36,365 bases of DNA from Purshia tridentata (taxonomy: Eukaryota > Streptophyta > Magnoliopsida > Rosales > Rosaceae): positions 1-36,365 of the forward strand of contig QANT01003656.1 in the NCBI GenBank assembly GCA_003254885.1. The letters are read 5' to 3'. Positions 1 to 10,071 of this stretch are shown piece by piece. The stretch's first letter is position 1. The number at the start of each line of letters is the position of its first letter. Made by a program: the position numbers and the translations under genes. The notes beneath the pieces are model-generated. The model was given only the letters and a program-made list of their open reading frames with translations, was not told where the DNA came from and made no database searches.

Positions 1-240
1 TATATAAACGTAGTTGCAAAGAAAGGTACAATGGCTTGTCTTTTTAACACTTATATTGGCTGCTCTTTATATTTATCATAGTAAAATTTTGTTTGAAAAA
101 GAAGCCACAACGTTGTTGTGCATGTAAAGGGCTATAATTTCATTGGGCATGTAACTATATTGCAAACAATATATGTAGTTCAAACATATATCCCTATTCT
201 TTTCTAGTAAAAAAAACATTATATAAGTTCAATAAAGAAG
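1..240. other. Left flank, AT-rich, no gene seen
   Basis: AT-rich single-copy-looking sequence with no convincing reading frame. It has a short inverted repeat around 106-120. It ends exactly where the first copy of the ~0.6-kb direct repeat begins. If the repeat is a target duplication, this segment is original host sequence upstream of the viral insertion site. Confidence 0.5.
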
Positions 241-847
241 TTTTTCAAACTTTATGAGACCCATTCCGGATAAGTTTACTATTTAACTCTACAGAATTCT
301 ACAAAGTCTATCTAAACTGTGCGGAGCTCTATGGAGTTTATAAAAGCCAAAAAAACCTATGAACTCTACCAAAGTTTTAAACTTACATAAAAATTATAAA
401 AATAAAAACTTTTCAACATTTCATATAAATCCAAATATACCCCCTTAATAACTTCCTTTATTTAAAGGATAATGAAAAATAACCCAAATTTTATTCCTAA
501 CTTGCATGGAATTTTTACATTGGGCTTTACAACATTGTTGTTTTATAAGGGGATTTCAAAATTATGGGTGTTTAAAATTTAGGGTTTGGTGATCTAATTT
601 GATCTAAATTACTGAATTAATAATTAATTGGGATCCTGAATTGATATTGCTAGGTGTCATCAGACTCACTACTCATTAGTGCTTGCCGACCGTTGAGGGA
701 ATTAGGAATATGTGGTGGTGTGCATTTTTATTTGCTGATTTGCTTGTGGTATGTGACTAAATGTGTGAGATCCTATACTTTTTCAAGTTTTATTTTGAAA
801 AGTATTTTAGAGTATTTTGAGACTTTATTTGAGAAATAAGAGTTTTG
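241..847 (+). repeat. Flanking direct repeat X, copy 1 (left of the endogenous virus)
   Basis: This 607-bp block is repeated in the same orientation at 15487-16060, with only scattered differences. It starts with TTTTTCAAACTTTATGAGAC and ends with AAATAAGAGTTTTG. The main difference is that copy 1 keeps about 33 bp (near 331-366) missing from copy 2, between short CTCTA repeats. After 847 copy 1 runs into the viral leader, while copy 2 runs into host sequence. The two copies therefore bracket the virus like a very long target duplication. A frame of 61 codons at 654-839 is present in both copies but has no recognisable domain. Confidence 0.9.
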
Positions 848-988
848 AGGAACCCTACGGGGGATAGGAAGGTAGCAAATCGTGGTTTCGACAGAGTGGG
901 CAGTGTGGTAAGACCCGTGTAAGTCCGTTGGTCAGCGGGGGTGCATCCTATCCATAGTTTTGAAACCCAATCTCCTTCTCCAATCCCA
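848..988 (+). other. Left viral end / 5' leader before the movement protein
   Basis: This 141-bp stretch is absent from repeat X copy 2 and lies between X copy 1 and the ATG at 989, so it is viral leader or junction filler. It is more GC-rich than the viral coding region. It holds GGGGATAGG at 858-866, matching GGGATAGG at the right viral end (15473-15480). It also has TGGTTTCGACAGAG, only loosely like the tRNA-Met primer site TGGTATCAGAGC used by caulimovirids. Whether this is a worn primer site cannot be decided here. Confidence 0.45.
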
Positions 989-2171
989 ATGACATTTGAA
1001 GCCTCAACCTCATACTAAGAAAATATCATCAATAGTGAAGAGCTTAGCTCTGAAATCCCAATCAACAGTCTTTACAAATGGAAACTACCCAAAAGAGACT
1101 ATCGAAAAATCTACAAAATAGGAAAGTTTCACTTTTCCTCTCAATTCAATATCAAAGTTCAAGAACAAGTAGTTCCTTTGGAAACGAAACATCAAAACAT
1201 CCAACTACTTACTCCACAAATTGTCAAAGACTTCCAAAAAACCCACAAGTACCTCCACATAGGACTAGTACAAGTGGGAATCCAACCTCTGACCAAAAAT
1301 GGTCTCAAAACTTCTGTCTGAGTCACCCTTAGGGATTGTAGACACAATAGGTTCTCTGATTCAATGCTTGGATTAGTTGAATCGAGTCTTTGTAACGGTC
1401 CAATTCATTTTGACTGTTTCCCAAATTTCTCTGTGTCTATCTCTAACCCAAGAATTTTTAGATCTTTAATTCTCAACATCAAAACCAAAGGTTATGACAT
1501 GACCCCTAGAGCACAGCCTCTCGCTATTGTCTTCAGAGTTCATTACAAAGTCTTAAAAACTATAATTTTACCAAAAGCCTTGGTAGCAAATCCAAAAGGT
1601 TATACCCTCCTCTTAGAGACAGATCTAAGAAGAGCCAATGTTAGTATTCCCAAAACTATTCATTGGAATGATGTTGATCTTCCTAGTGAATGAAAATTAT
1701 CTGACACTATTCCCTCAGCTAGGATACAAAACTAACAATTAGATTATATCTACGAAGAGCCAGATGGCAGCGTAGGTATAAAATTCACCAATAAACGAGA
1801 AACTAAAATAATTATAGATGACTACTCTTCTGCTCGAAAGTCCACTTCGGACATAAGGCAGGAACCAAAACACTTGCTAAAATCAAAATCAGTCTCAACC
1901 ACTAGTGAAGACTTTACAAACCTGAATATAAACAAAAACATTCATGAGTCATCGAGCGAAGACTCTGAACCTCCAAAACTAAACAAGAAAAAACCTCAAC
2001 TCGAAGAAATTTCAAAAGATAAAATCCCACAAGTCTACTATCAGGATGAGCCTAGTTCACCTACTCTATCCTCCATGGTAGATAACCAAGACCCACAAAT
2101 CTTTACAATTATTAAAAAAGATTTTGTAATAGATAAAGAATATTTACGCAAAGACTATCTCTCTAAAGAAA
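989..2171 (+). pseudogene. Movement protein domain of viral polyprotein, N-terminal and core part
   Basis: A single reading frame from the ATG at 989 runs to 2171 but is broken by stops at 1016, 1319, 1691 and 1733. The core resembles the caulimovirid 30K movement protein, which opens plasmodesmata for cell-to-cell spread. Visible landmarks include HKYLHIGLVQVGIQPLT just before the 1319 stop, VTLRDCRHNRF and SMLGLVESSLCNGPIHFDCF after it, then a hydrophobic FRVHYKVL segment. A polar, serine- and lysine-rich region follows (1874-2140). The frame is cut by the solo LTR at 2172 and the C-terminal part resumes at 5223. ATG 989 was chosen because it is the first in-frame ATG after the leader, although a stop follows nine codons later. 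Confidence 0.85.
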
Positions 2172-2550
2172 TGTAATATCCCAAAATATATATATATAAT
2201 AATAAAATAAATTTAGTTATGGGCTTTAGAATGGGCTGGATACTTAACTTTAGATTACAATTTTTTTCTTTTTAGCCCAAATAAAGAGATGTTTTAAGTA
2301 AAAAGCCCAACTAAATAAAGGAAAAGCATATGTATATAGACATATACATATATGTTTGATGGCTAGATATTTGGAAGGCAACTTTTACACTTGGATGGTT
2401 TTAGATGGCTTAGCTTCTCATTGGTTTTGGGTGTTTGTGTGTTTGTGTGTGAGTTTGTGATTGGTGAAAGAAAGGTGAGTCACTTAGCTTCTCATTGGTT
2501 TTGAGTGTTTGTGTGTTAGCTTGTGATTGGTGAGGTGTGTGAGCTTGTGA

Positions 2551-2665
2551 TTGGTTTTAAAAGGGTGAGTCACCACTAGTAGTGATTATAAGGCATGGTG
2601 TGATCTTGTGCTTGGTTTTAAAAGGGTGAGTCACCACTAGTAGTGATTATAAGACATGAGTCATT
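2551..2665 (+). repeat. 61-bp promoter repeats with GTGAGTCAC cores in solo LTR C
   Basis: TTGGTTTTAAAAGGGTGAGT begins at 2551 and again at 2612. Each copy continues into a CACCACTAGTAGTGA palindrome. Shorter relatives of the unit (CTCATTGGTTTT, GTGATTGGTGA) lie upstream from about 2410. The TGAGTCA core is a bZIP (GCN4/Opaque2-type) binding motif, and the repeats lie 80-200 bp upstream of the TATA box, where U3 enhancers occur. A regulatory role is inferred. Confidence 0.7.
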
Positions 2666-2741
2666 ACTTAAGTAATGATAGCCATTCCAATGGCATAACT
2701 AGATGAGCTAACTAAATGGTTACTTGAACCAAGAAGTTGGC

Positions 2742-2749
2742 TATAAATA
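2742..2749 (+). promoter_or_regulatory. TATA box of solo LTR C
   Basis: TATAAATA occurs in a CTATAAATAGGG context, a strong plant TATA element. Transcription would start near 2775, just before the purine-rich tract. It is the main evidence for the + orientation of this LTR and would direct transcription in the same sense as the viral frame. Confidence 0.7.
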
Positions 2750-2784
2750 GGGAGGTTGTGTGAGTGATGAGCACTCTTAAGCAA

Positions 2785-2945
2785 CCAAAGAAAGAGAGAA
2801 AGAAAGAAGGAGAGAAAGAAAGAGAGAAAGAAAGAAGGAGAGAAAGAAAGAGAGAAAGAAAGAAGGAGAGAAAGAAAAAAAGAAAGAAGGAGAGAGAAAG
2901 AGAGAAAGAAAGAGAGAAAAGAGAAGAAAGAAGAGGGAGAGAGCT
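2785..2945 (+). repeat. GAAA/GAGA purine microsatellite
   Basis: An almost pure A/G tract of about 160 bp built from GAAA, GAGA and GAAGGA units. It gives apparent Lys/Glu/Arg-rich frames on + and Ser/Phe/Leu-rich frames on -; these are low-complexity artefacts. It lies at the expected start of the LTR transcript. Confidence 0.9.
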
Positions 2946-4632
2946 AGAGAAAAAGGCATGGAAGAAGAAAGGAAAACTTAAGAAGGTTAGAGTTAAATTT
3001 TAAATTTTATCCTTCTTAATTGTTTAGACTTTGATTAAACTAACATCTTTTAGTCATCTGTGGGTCTTCTTTACTGTAGAAATTCACAGGTTTTAGCCTC
3101 TATAGAACTCAAGAAGTTAGAAAGAAAGGTGAGCTCAAGGAACCCATGGAGACATGGGTGTCCTTATCAATTTTGTTAAATTTGAGTTTTAAACTTTCAA
3201 CTACAAACCTTTGTTTTATGTTTTTAAATGAAAATAACTTTTAAATTATTTTATTATAGTCCTAGAAACTTATTTTGTGGTTTAAAATCGAAAGAAAATG
3301 AAAAACAAAAGAACTTGAAAAATCTGGAAATTTTCTCAGAAAATTCACAGTTTTATATGGCCTCCTTTTGAGACTTATAACTGGAGTTTTAACTACTCAT
3401 TTTGAAGATCTTTATATGGTTGTAAAGATGGTGTTACAAGCTTTAAAATGAGTATAAGATTGCTAAAATTCATTAAGTTTTGAGGTATCAAAATGAGGTT
3501 GAAAGTTGAAGAAAAATCTGGAAATTTTCTGGAGAAGTGACAGTTCGGGTAGCTTACTTTGTGGTCATTTATCTCGAGTTTTCTAGCTCCGTTTTGAACA
3601 AATTTTATATGGTTATAAAGAGGTGGCGCAGATCTTTAGAACAAGTATAAGTTTACATAATTTGATGAAGGTTTGATAGCTTAAACGTTAAGCAAAAGTT
3701 GAGATAAAAACTGGAAAACATGGGCTATTTTGGTGAATGTGATGAATAGCCACTAGCTAGCGACCCCAGTGCATGGTCGTGCTTGTGGCTCTTTCCAGCA
3801 GCATTTTTGGCCCAATCATGATTGTTTTAACTATCTTTTTCATTACGATTCTAAGAGGAGAGTGAAAATAAACTTATATTGTATCTAAACTATAAAATAT
3901 TGAATTGTTATAGACCCGGGCACGTGGAAACAAACCGAGAGAGAACCCTTCAAGAAATTAAGATAGGTCGTACCCAATGACTAGACTATATATTTATAGA
4001 TATACTATTCCTTGGTATACTCTTTGTGTGATATATTCTATTTTATTCAATCCAAACTGTTCTCATTCTTGTCAGTCCAATTATTATGGTTATTCTCTTA
4101 TTATCTTTATTATTGTTTATAAAAATAAATGGTGAAGTTATGGCTTGATGTTTTTATCATTTATCATTATCTTAATATTGAAGATATATTTGTGGCCATG
4201 ATTATTTAATTTTTATTACTGATTATGGCATTACATGCATAATCAGAAGTGCATGAGAAAAGTGTGGTTGTGAACAGTGTTAAGAAAATGATTAATTAAG
4301 ACACCGAGGAGAAAGGGAGATGTACCCGGTGGTCTTGTGATTTATTGGAGACACTCAGGAGAAAGGGAGATGTACCTGGTGTTCTCATAATTGTTGAAGG
4401 AAAAGTGGAAAGAACAATATTTAAAATATTTGGGGTTAAGGGATGGATGGGTGTTGGCTCACACATGGGATATTCGGGGCTACAGTGGTAAGATGCACGG
4501 TATGGGACGTGTAGGCCTGTTTGTCTTGTGTGTGTGTCAACGAGAATAGATAAAGAGTGAGTACATGCATTGTTCATCTTTGCACGCATGGTTGACAGTG
4601 ATTATTTACTATTTTATTAAATGTTGATCAAG

Positions 4633-5029
4633 TGTAATGGCTGTCCATGAGGAACTAAAAGCCCCTATTAAGCTTTAAAAGCTCACGCTGTTAACAGACT
4701 TGTGCAGGTTCTAATTTCAAGAAGGAACATCAAGTGGTGCCTAGAAAATTGTTGTGCTTACTATTACACTATTAGTAGCAAATAAATGTACTTCAACAAT
4801 TAATTACCCTGTAATTTGGAACCTACCTACATGTAATGGCTGTCCATGAGGAACTAAAAGCCCCTATTAAGCTTTAAAAGCTCACGCTGTTAACAGACTT
4901 GTGCAGGTTCTAATTTCAAGAAGGAACATCAAGTGGTGCCTAGAAAATTGTTGTGCTTACTATTACACTATTAGTAGCAAATAAATGTACTTCAACAATT
5001 AATTATCCTGTAATTTGGAACCTACCTAC
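4633..5029 (+). repeat. 199-bp tandem duplication near the 3' end of solo LTR C
   Basis: TGTAATGGCTGTCCATGAGG begins at 4633 and again at 4832. The two 199-bp units are almost identical; the one change seen is ATTACCCTG against ATTATCCTG. Such low divergence suggests duplication after, or shortly before, this copy inserted. The unit contains TGTTAACAGACTTGTGCAGG and no reading frame of note. Confidence 0.93.
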
Positions 5030-5217
5030 TCTGATATAAAGTAATAGTTTACTTTGACTTGTTTAAGAAGTTCGTCTTAATTTCTAAGCCAAATTAATTT
5101 AATCTACGCTAGTACATATCACATTTTGGTTGGAGTTAATTAATTCATTTTGATCAGGATGTGATCCACCCCTAAATCTGAGATATATAGGTATATTTTA
5201 GATTTGGGGCATGACAA

Positions 5218-6070
5218 GAAAACAAAGAAAAAAGAGAGTGGTTCTCAAAAAACTTTAACAAGCCAGAAATATAAGAAAAATACTACGAATACCTAAACAA
5301 ACACAAAATACATGTATTCTTCTTCAAATGGCTACAAATCTACTGTAGTGAGAATAAGATATTCTATCCTTCTCTAGTAAAATCAAGGTTACCAACAAAC
5401 CTACAAAACCCTGGGTAACTTCAAAAAACAAAATTGTAGAGTCAAAAAGACCACCCTTAGAGGAAATTAACCTCACGGTTAGATCAAGTGTTATCAAAGC
5501 TTCCCCTTTTAAAGCCCTTTCAAACTTAGACAAAGAAGTTACCACAAAAGACCTCAAAAAAATAATTGAACAAAATAATTTTACTAACCAATACTTAGAC
5601 TCCCTTGGAGACCAATTAGATAGGATTGGATCTCTAGTAAAAAATGAACAACCCACACCACAATCCAAAAGGAAGGAAATTCCGATTTTCAAAACCTTTG
5701 AATTAGGAAAAGACTTCCAACTTTACAGTGATCAAGAAATTCTAAAAGAAATAAATTCAAAGCTAGAAAGTCTCCATATTTCCACTTCAAAAGCTCCAAA
5801 TTCAATTCGGGTAATTACTAAGCAAAATTCTGACCAAGACCTTCAACTTAACAAATTAAAAGCTTCTAGTAGAATGCCTTATTATTCAAGACCTTCCCCA
5901 ATTGACCTACAATTTGAGACAAGAAGAGACTTTAGGCACTCCTCCTTCAATGAAGGCCATCTTTATGAATGGAATATTGATGGCATGAGTGAATACCAAA
6001 TTGTCCAACACCTAGAAAAAATGGCGATGGCAGCCAATGTCCATAGAGATAGAAAAACAGAAGACCAAAT
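5218..6070 (+). pseudogene. C-terminal movement protein and linker to the coat protein
   Basis: Viral coding resumes after the AGAAA target duplication, shifted one frame. About 5225-5415 reads in one frame with EWFSKNFNKPEI, a stop at 5272, then KIHVFFFKWLQ, which looks like the conserved end of caulimovirid movement proteins. A one-base change near 5415 moves the frame, and 5415 to about 6070 then reads open for roughly 215 codons. This part is Lys/Ser/Leu-rich with coil-forming stretches, and ends in SSFNEGHLYEWNIDGMSEYQ, the start of the capsid-like region. Another frame change near 6070 follows. The exact border between movement and coat domains is not visible. Confidence 0.8.
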
Positions 6071-7226
6071 TTTCGAAATTAATCCATGCTGGTTTTACTG
6101 GCCAATTAAAAGGATGGTGGGAACACTATCTCACTGACGACCATAGACGAACAATCAGGGAAAGTGTAAAAAAGGATAGCGACAATAACATTATCCTCAA
6201 TTCCCAAGGTCAATCAATATCAAATGCAGTTGCCGCTCTAGTATATGCTATCCTCAAGCATTTTATTGGAGATGGCTCAACTCTCTTCAATAGATCTGAA
6301 GAAACCCTGTCAAACCTTAAATGCAAAAAGATGCAGGACTTTTCCTGGTACAAAGATGTTTTCTTAGCTAGAGTCATGATGAGAGATGACTGTGCCCAAT
6401 CCTTTTAGAAGGAGAAATTCATCTCAGGTTTACCTAATCTTTTCACAGAAAAAGTTAAGATAAAACTTAGGAAAATATTCAATGACAAAATACCCTACGG
6501 TGATCTCACCTACGGGCAAATCATAGGTGTCATAAATAGTACAGGTCTAGAACTCTGTACTGACATGAAATTAAAAAATCAATTAAAAAAAGATCATATT
6601 ACCTCCAAACAAGAATTAGGTAGCTTTTGTGAGCAATTTGGTCTTCAGTCTGCCTCAACTTCTAAATCATCCCAAAAGAAAACCTATTCCAAAACTTATT
6701 CCAAAAAGTTCCACCAAAAGCCTGCCCATTACGACAAACCTTCAAAGAAGAAATTCCAGAGAAAACCCAAAAAGACCTTCCAACAAAAACCCAAAAATCC
6801 GGTCTGTTACAAATGCGGAAAACCTGGTCATTACAAAAGCCAATGCAAAGTTAGACAAGTCCTTAAGACTCTTAGCCTTGACAAAGAAGTCAAAACTAGA
6901 ATTCTCAATATCCTAGCCCATCAAAGCGAAACAGAAATAGACAACTCTTCTTCTGAACTATCCCAAGAGGAAGAAGAGGACTAGCAAATTGACGAGCTTG
7001 ATTGGAGTTCAAGTTCTAAGTCTTCCAAATCCGAAGATGAAAACCTCAGTAAAAATTTTCAAGAAACAAAATTTTTCCTAGGCTGTGACCCCAAAAATAA
7101 AGGAAAATCAAAAGTCTGCATGATTAAAAGAAAAACTAAAACCATAAACACAATCAGCCAAGAAGCAAAAAATGAATTATTAAATTTCACCCTACAAATA
7201 GAAAATCCAGAAATCAAGCAAATTAC
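6070..7226 (+). pseudogene. Coat protein (capsid) domain with CCHC zinc knuckle
   Basis: Reads in one frame with stops at 6406 and 6982 and a final stop at 7228. LIHAGFTGQLKGWWEHYL at the start is the tryptophan-containing core seen in caulimovirid capsid and gag-like proteins. The domain continues through ISGLPNLF and YGDLTYGQIIGVI and then becomes very basic, with many Lys and Gln (about 6660-6800). A zinc knuckle at 6805-6846 reads CYKCGKPGHYKSQC, matching C-x2-C-x4-H-x4-C, the nucleic-acid-binding knuckle used for genome packaging. An acidic Ser/Glu tail follows the knuckle, also typical of the family. The protein would form the capsid shell. Confidence 0.9.
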
Positions 7227-8528
7227 TTGAATGCCCTCAAGTCAATTCTCAAAGATTTGGCCGAAACCTCTAGGGTCCAAGAACCTGAACCATTTTTTAA
7301 CATGAATGATATCCTCAAAAGTTTCTCAAAAGCAAAACCTAGCCCTCTAACACTTGAAGATCTTCAAAAGGAAATAAATGGGCTTAAGAAGGAAGTAGCC
7401 CAATTAAAATCCGACCTAGCTTCAGTCCAAACTAGTCTCTTTGCCCTTGAAATACCTCTAGACCCAATTGAAAACATTGAAAAAGCCAGAGAAGAAGAAG
7501 AAGGCGACGCCTTCCTCCAAAAAATCTCCTAAATCTCTTACCAAAAATGGAAAACTAGAGTCATAATCAAAATAAAAGATTTCCAAATCAACATAGTAGC
7601 CCTCTTAGACTCTGGAGCAGATCTTAACTGTATCTGTGAAGGAATAATACCCACAAAATTCTGTGAAAAAACAAAAGAAAGCCTTAGTGCTGCTAATGGC
7701 ACTGAACTGCAAATAAAGTACAAAGTTCCCAATGCTCATGTCTGTATAGACCAAATCTGTGTCCAAACTACCTTTATCGTAGTCAAAAACATAGAAAAGG
7801 AAGTAATCCTAGGAACCCCCTTCCTAAATTTACTCCAGTCCTTCACGGTCAGTCCTGAAGGAATCGCCACAAATCTCCTAGGAAAAACAATTCTCCTAGA
7901 ATTTCTCGAAAGACCTAAACAAAGAGATATCAACACTATTCAAGATCTTTTGGTCAAAGACAAGATCAGTCTGTTACAAAGAAAGAAGAATCAAATTCAA
8001 TTCTTAAAACAAGAAGTAGAAGTTAAAAGGATAGAAACCCAATTAGCTCAGCCACACCTAATTAGACAAATTGAACAATTTAAAAACAAATTAACCCATG
8101 AGGTAAGTGCTGAAGCCCCAAATGCCTTTTCCTACAGGAAGCAGTACTTTGTTACCCTTCCCTATGAAAAGGATTTTGATGAAAGGAAAATTCCTACAAA
8201 GTCCAGGACAATTCAAATGAACCAAGAAATATTAACCTATTGTAAAAAAGAGATCAACGATCTCCTAAATAACGGGTTAATTAGGCCTAGCAAATCTCTT
8301 TGGAGTTGTTCTGCTTTCTACGTCCAGAAGGCTTCTGAACTAGAACGTGGGGCTCCAAGACTAGTCATAAATTACAAACCTTTAAACAAAGCTCTCAAGT
8401 GGATTCGTTATCCAATCCCAAATAAACGAGACCTTCTCAAAAGATTAACCAATGCTAATTTTTTTTCAAAGTTTGACATGAAGTCAGGATTTTGGCAAGT
8501 CCAAATCGCTGAAGAAGACCGTTAAAAA
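7215..8528 (+). pseudogene. Aspartic protease and N-terminal half of reverse transcriptase
   Basis: One frame is open from about 7215 to the LTR insertion, broken only by a stop at 7530. First comes a coiled-coil-like stretch (LQKEINGLKKEVAQLKSDLA, about 7363-7422). Then the retropepsin-type protease has its active site DSGAD at 7608-7622 and the downstream ILGTPFL motif near 7818, which would cleave the polyprotein. The RT begins with a Pro/Lys-rich approach (YRKQYFVTLPYEKDF), then APRLVINYKPLNKAL and FDMKSGFWQVQIAEED at the finger/palm region. It is cut by insertion E a few codons before the QYEWTVMPFG segment that resumes at 12716. No true start codon is expected because this lies inside a polyprotein. 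Confidence 0.92.
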
Positions 8529-8677
8529 TGTTGATATGTTTTCTTAGAACCAAATAAATACTCAATTCTAAGTTTACTCGCAAGTGCACGAATCGCGGCG
8601 TAGCAAAGCATGCAAATAACGAGGTCGATCCCACAGGGAATAGGTAAACATGCATCAAACCAATTTAGCTTATTCAC

Positions 8678-8756
8678 AACACACACACACACGACATGGG
8701 GGTTTAGATTTGAGGTCAAAACTCACACACACACACACTCTAACACACGCACACAC
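8678..8756 (+). repeat. (CA)n microsatellite tracts
   Basis: Two or three CACACACA runs separated by a 25-bp non-repeat stretch, inside LTR E. The short frames over them are artefacts. Confidence 0.9.
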
Positions 8757-9711
8757 ACTTTCATGGCATTGTTAAGCATCAGAATCCACCAAACTATCAA
8801 TGACCAACTAATATGATAATCATGCAATTTCAAAAGACTACGAACACAAAGTTTGACTACCAAAGGCTTTGGCTATTTCCTTTTAGCGTTATACCTTCCT
8901 TATGCATATACTAAGAGCTTATCGGGCCTACCCTAGCAAGTTAACGTGCATGTTCCTAGATAAACTAGGGCAATCACCTATGCAAGAGTCATTAAGTTTT
9001 ATGAAGATGTCAAACACATAGACCGTATATCCACCTTGATGTACACTACGCCATCTATGAATACTATTATCACAATCAGTTCTCAATTAATTGCTTGTTA
9101 CTTCTAAAATTGTCATCTTTTCGAGCTTATTCAATTTTATAACAATCACTAGATGCTTTATCCCTAAGATGGCCAGTCTTAAAGACTCTACAAATAAGTG
9201 TCATTTAATTAGATAATAGGATTTTATGTAAGTACCATCATCATTAATTCCAGAAATCATAATTCAAACATTGAACATAAATAGAGGCTTCATCCTTAAC
9301 TTAACAATGCATAAAAATAACTAAGACATGAACATGTAAATAAAATATTTAATTAGATAAACAAACTGCCAATCCATGTTCAAGATCTTATTTAACACCT
9401 AAACATAATAAAACAACACAAAAAGCATGAAAAAGGAAGAAGGAAACCACAAAGAAGTCACGGCAAGGCAAGGTGGCTTGCGCCAAGGCAGCAGGGGGTC
9501 CTCCTTGATGCTCACAGCAAGGCTGGGCAGCAAAGGTGTCACAGCCTCCTCCTTGGATCTCTAGGGCTACACGGCACCACTCCTCTTCTTGGCTTGGCTT
9601 GCTTACGGCACACACTCTCTCTTTCTTTCTAAAAATATAAAATTCTGACTTTGTGGGGTGAGAGTAGATTTTGCTTGAAAAGAGCATGTAAAATAATGAG
9701 GAGAGGAGGCC

Positions 9712-9719
9712 TTTATATA
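9712..9719 (-). promoter_or_regulatory. Probable TATA box of LTR E on the minus strand
   Basis: TATATAAA followed by GGCCTCCTCTCC on the minus strand. It supports an antisense orientation of E relative to the virus. A start would fall near 9685. Confidence 0.5.
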
Positions 9720-10071
9720 GGAGTAAGGAGGTGCTGATTCCTTGGCCTCCAAGGACTAGGACTTGTGGCACAAATAGGAAAGTAGAATTAGGGTTTCCTC
9801 CACATGAGCTTGCGGCAAGGGCATCACTTAAGCCCATATGCCTTGCGCCTCCCCCTTGCTTGCTGGTGGGCTTCTGCCTTGGTCCATGTGCATGCCACCT
9901 TAGGCTCAATCCTTCATGTGATGTTGACTTGAGCCCATTGACTTGATGAAGCTTTTATAACCCCTTTGACTTTGGCCCAACATTCCTTGGTCCACTAGGA
10001 AACTTTGTCCAACTAGGAAACTTTGTCCAACTAGGGTTAGGTTTTCCTAGTTCAACTAGGATTAGGTTTTC

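Larger units (their letters stand above)
2172..5217 (+). mobile_element. Solo LTR C (3046 bp) inserted in the movement protein
   Basis: It begins TGTAATATCCC and ends GGGGCATGACA, the TG...CA form of an LTR, and is flanked by perfect 5-bp target duplications AGAAA (2167-2171 and 5218-5222). No gag, pol, primer site or second LTR is present, so it is a solo LTR left by LTR-LTR recombination. The sense strand is + because the TGTAATATCCC start and a TATA box at 2742-2749 are on this strand. It carries a 61-bp promoter repeat, a purine microsatellite, a repeated mid-LTR motif and a recent 199-bp tandem duplication. It is long for an LTR, as in large Ty3/gypsy elements; the lineage cannot be named without internal domains. 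Confidence 0.92.

Noticed and set aside
885..905. tRNA-Met primer binding site TGGTATCAGAGC
   Set aside because: TGGTTTCGACAGAG needs inserted and changed bases to fit; kept only as a comment on the leader.
2764..3003. 79-codon Lys/Glu/Arg-rich frame and its Ser/Phe/Leu counterpart on the minus strand
   Set aside because: Both are translations of a GAAA/GAGA microsatellite in solo LTR C.
9388..9946. 173-codon minus-strand frame and a 71-codon plus-strand frame
   Set aside because: Inside LTR E over its promoter/leader, with no recognisable domain and overlapping opposite frames; probably chance.
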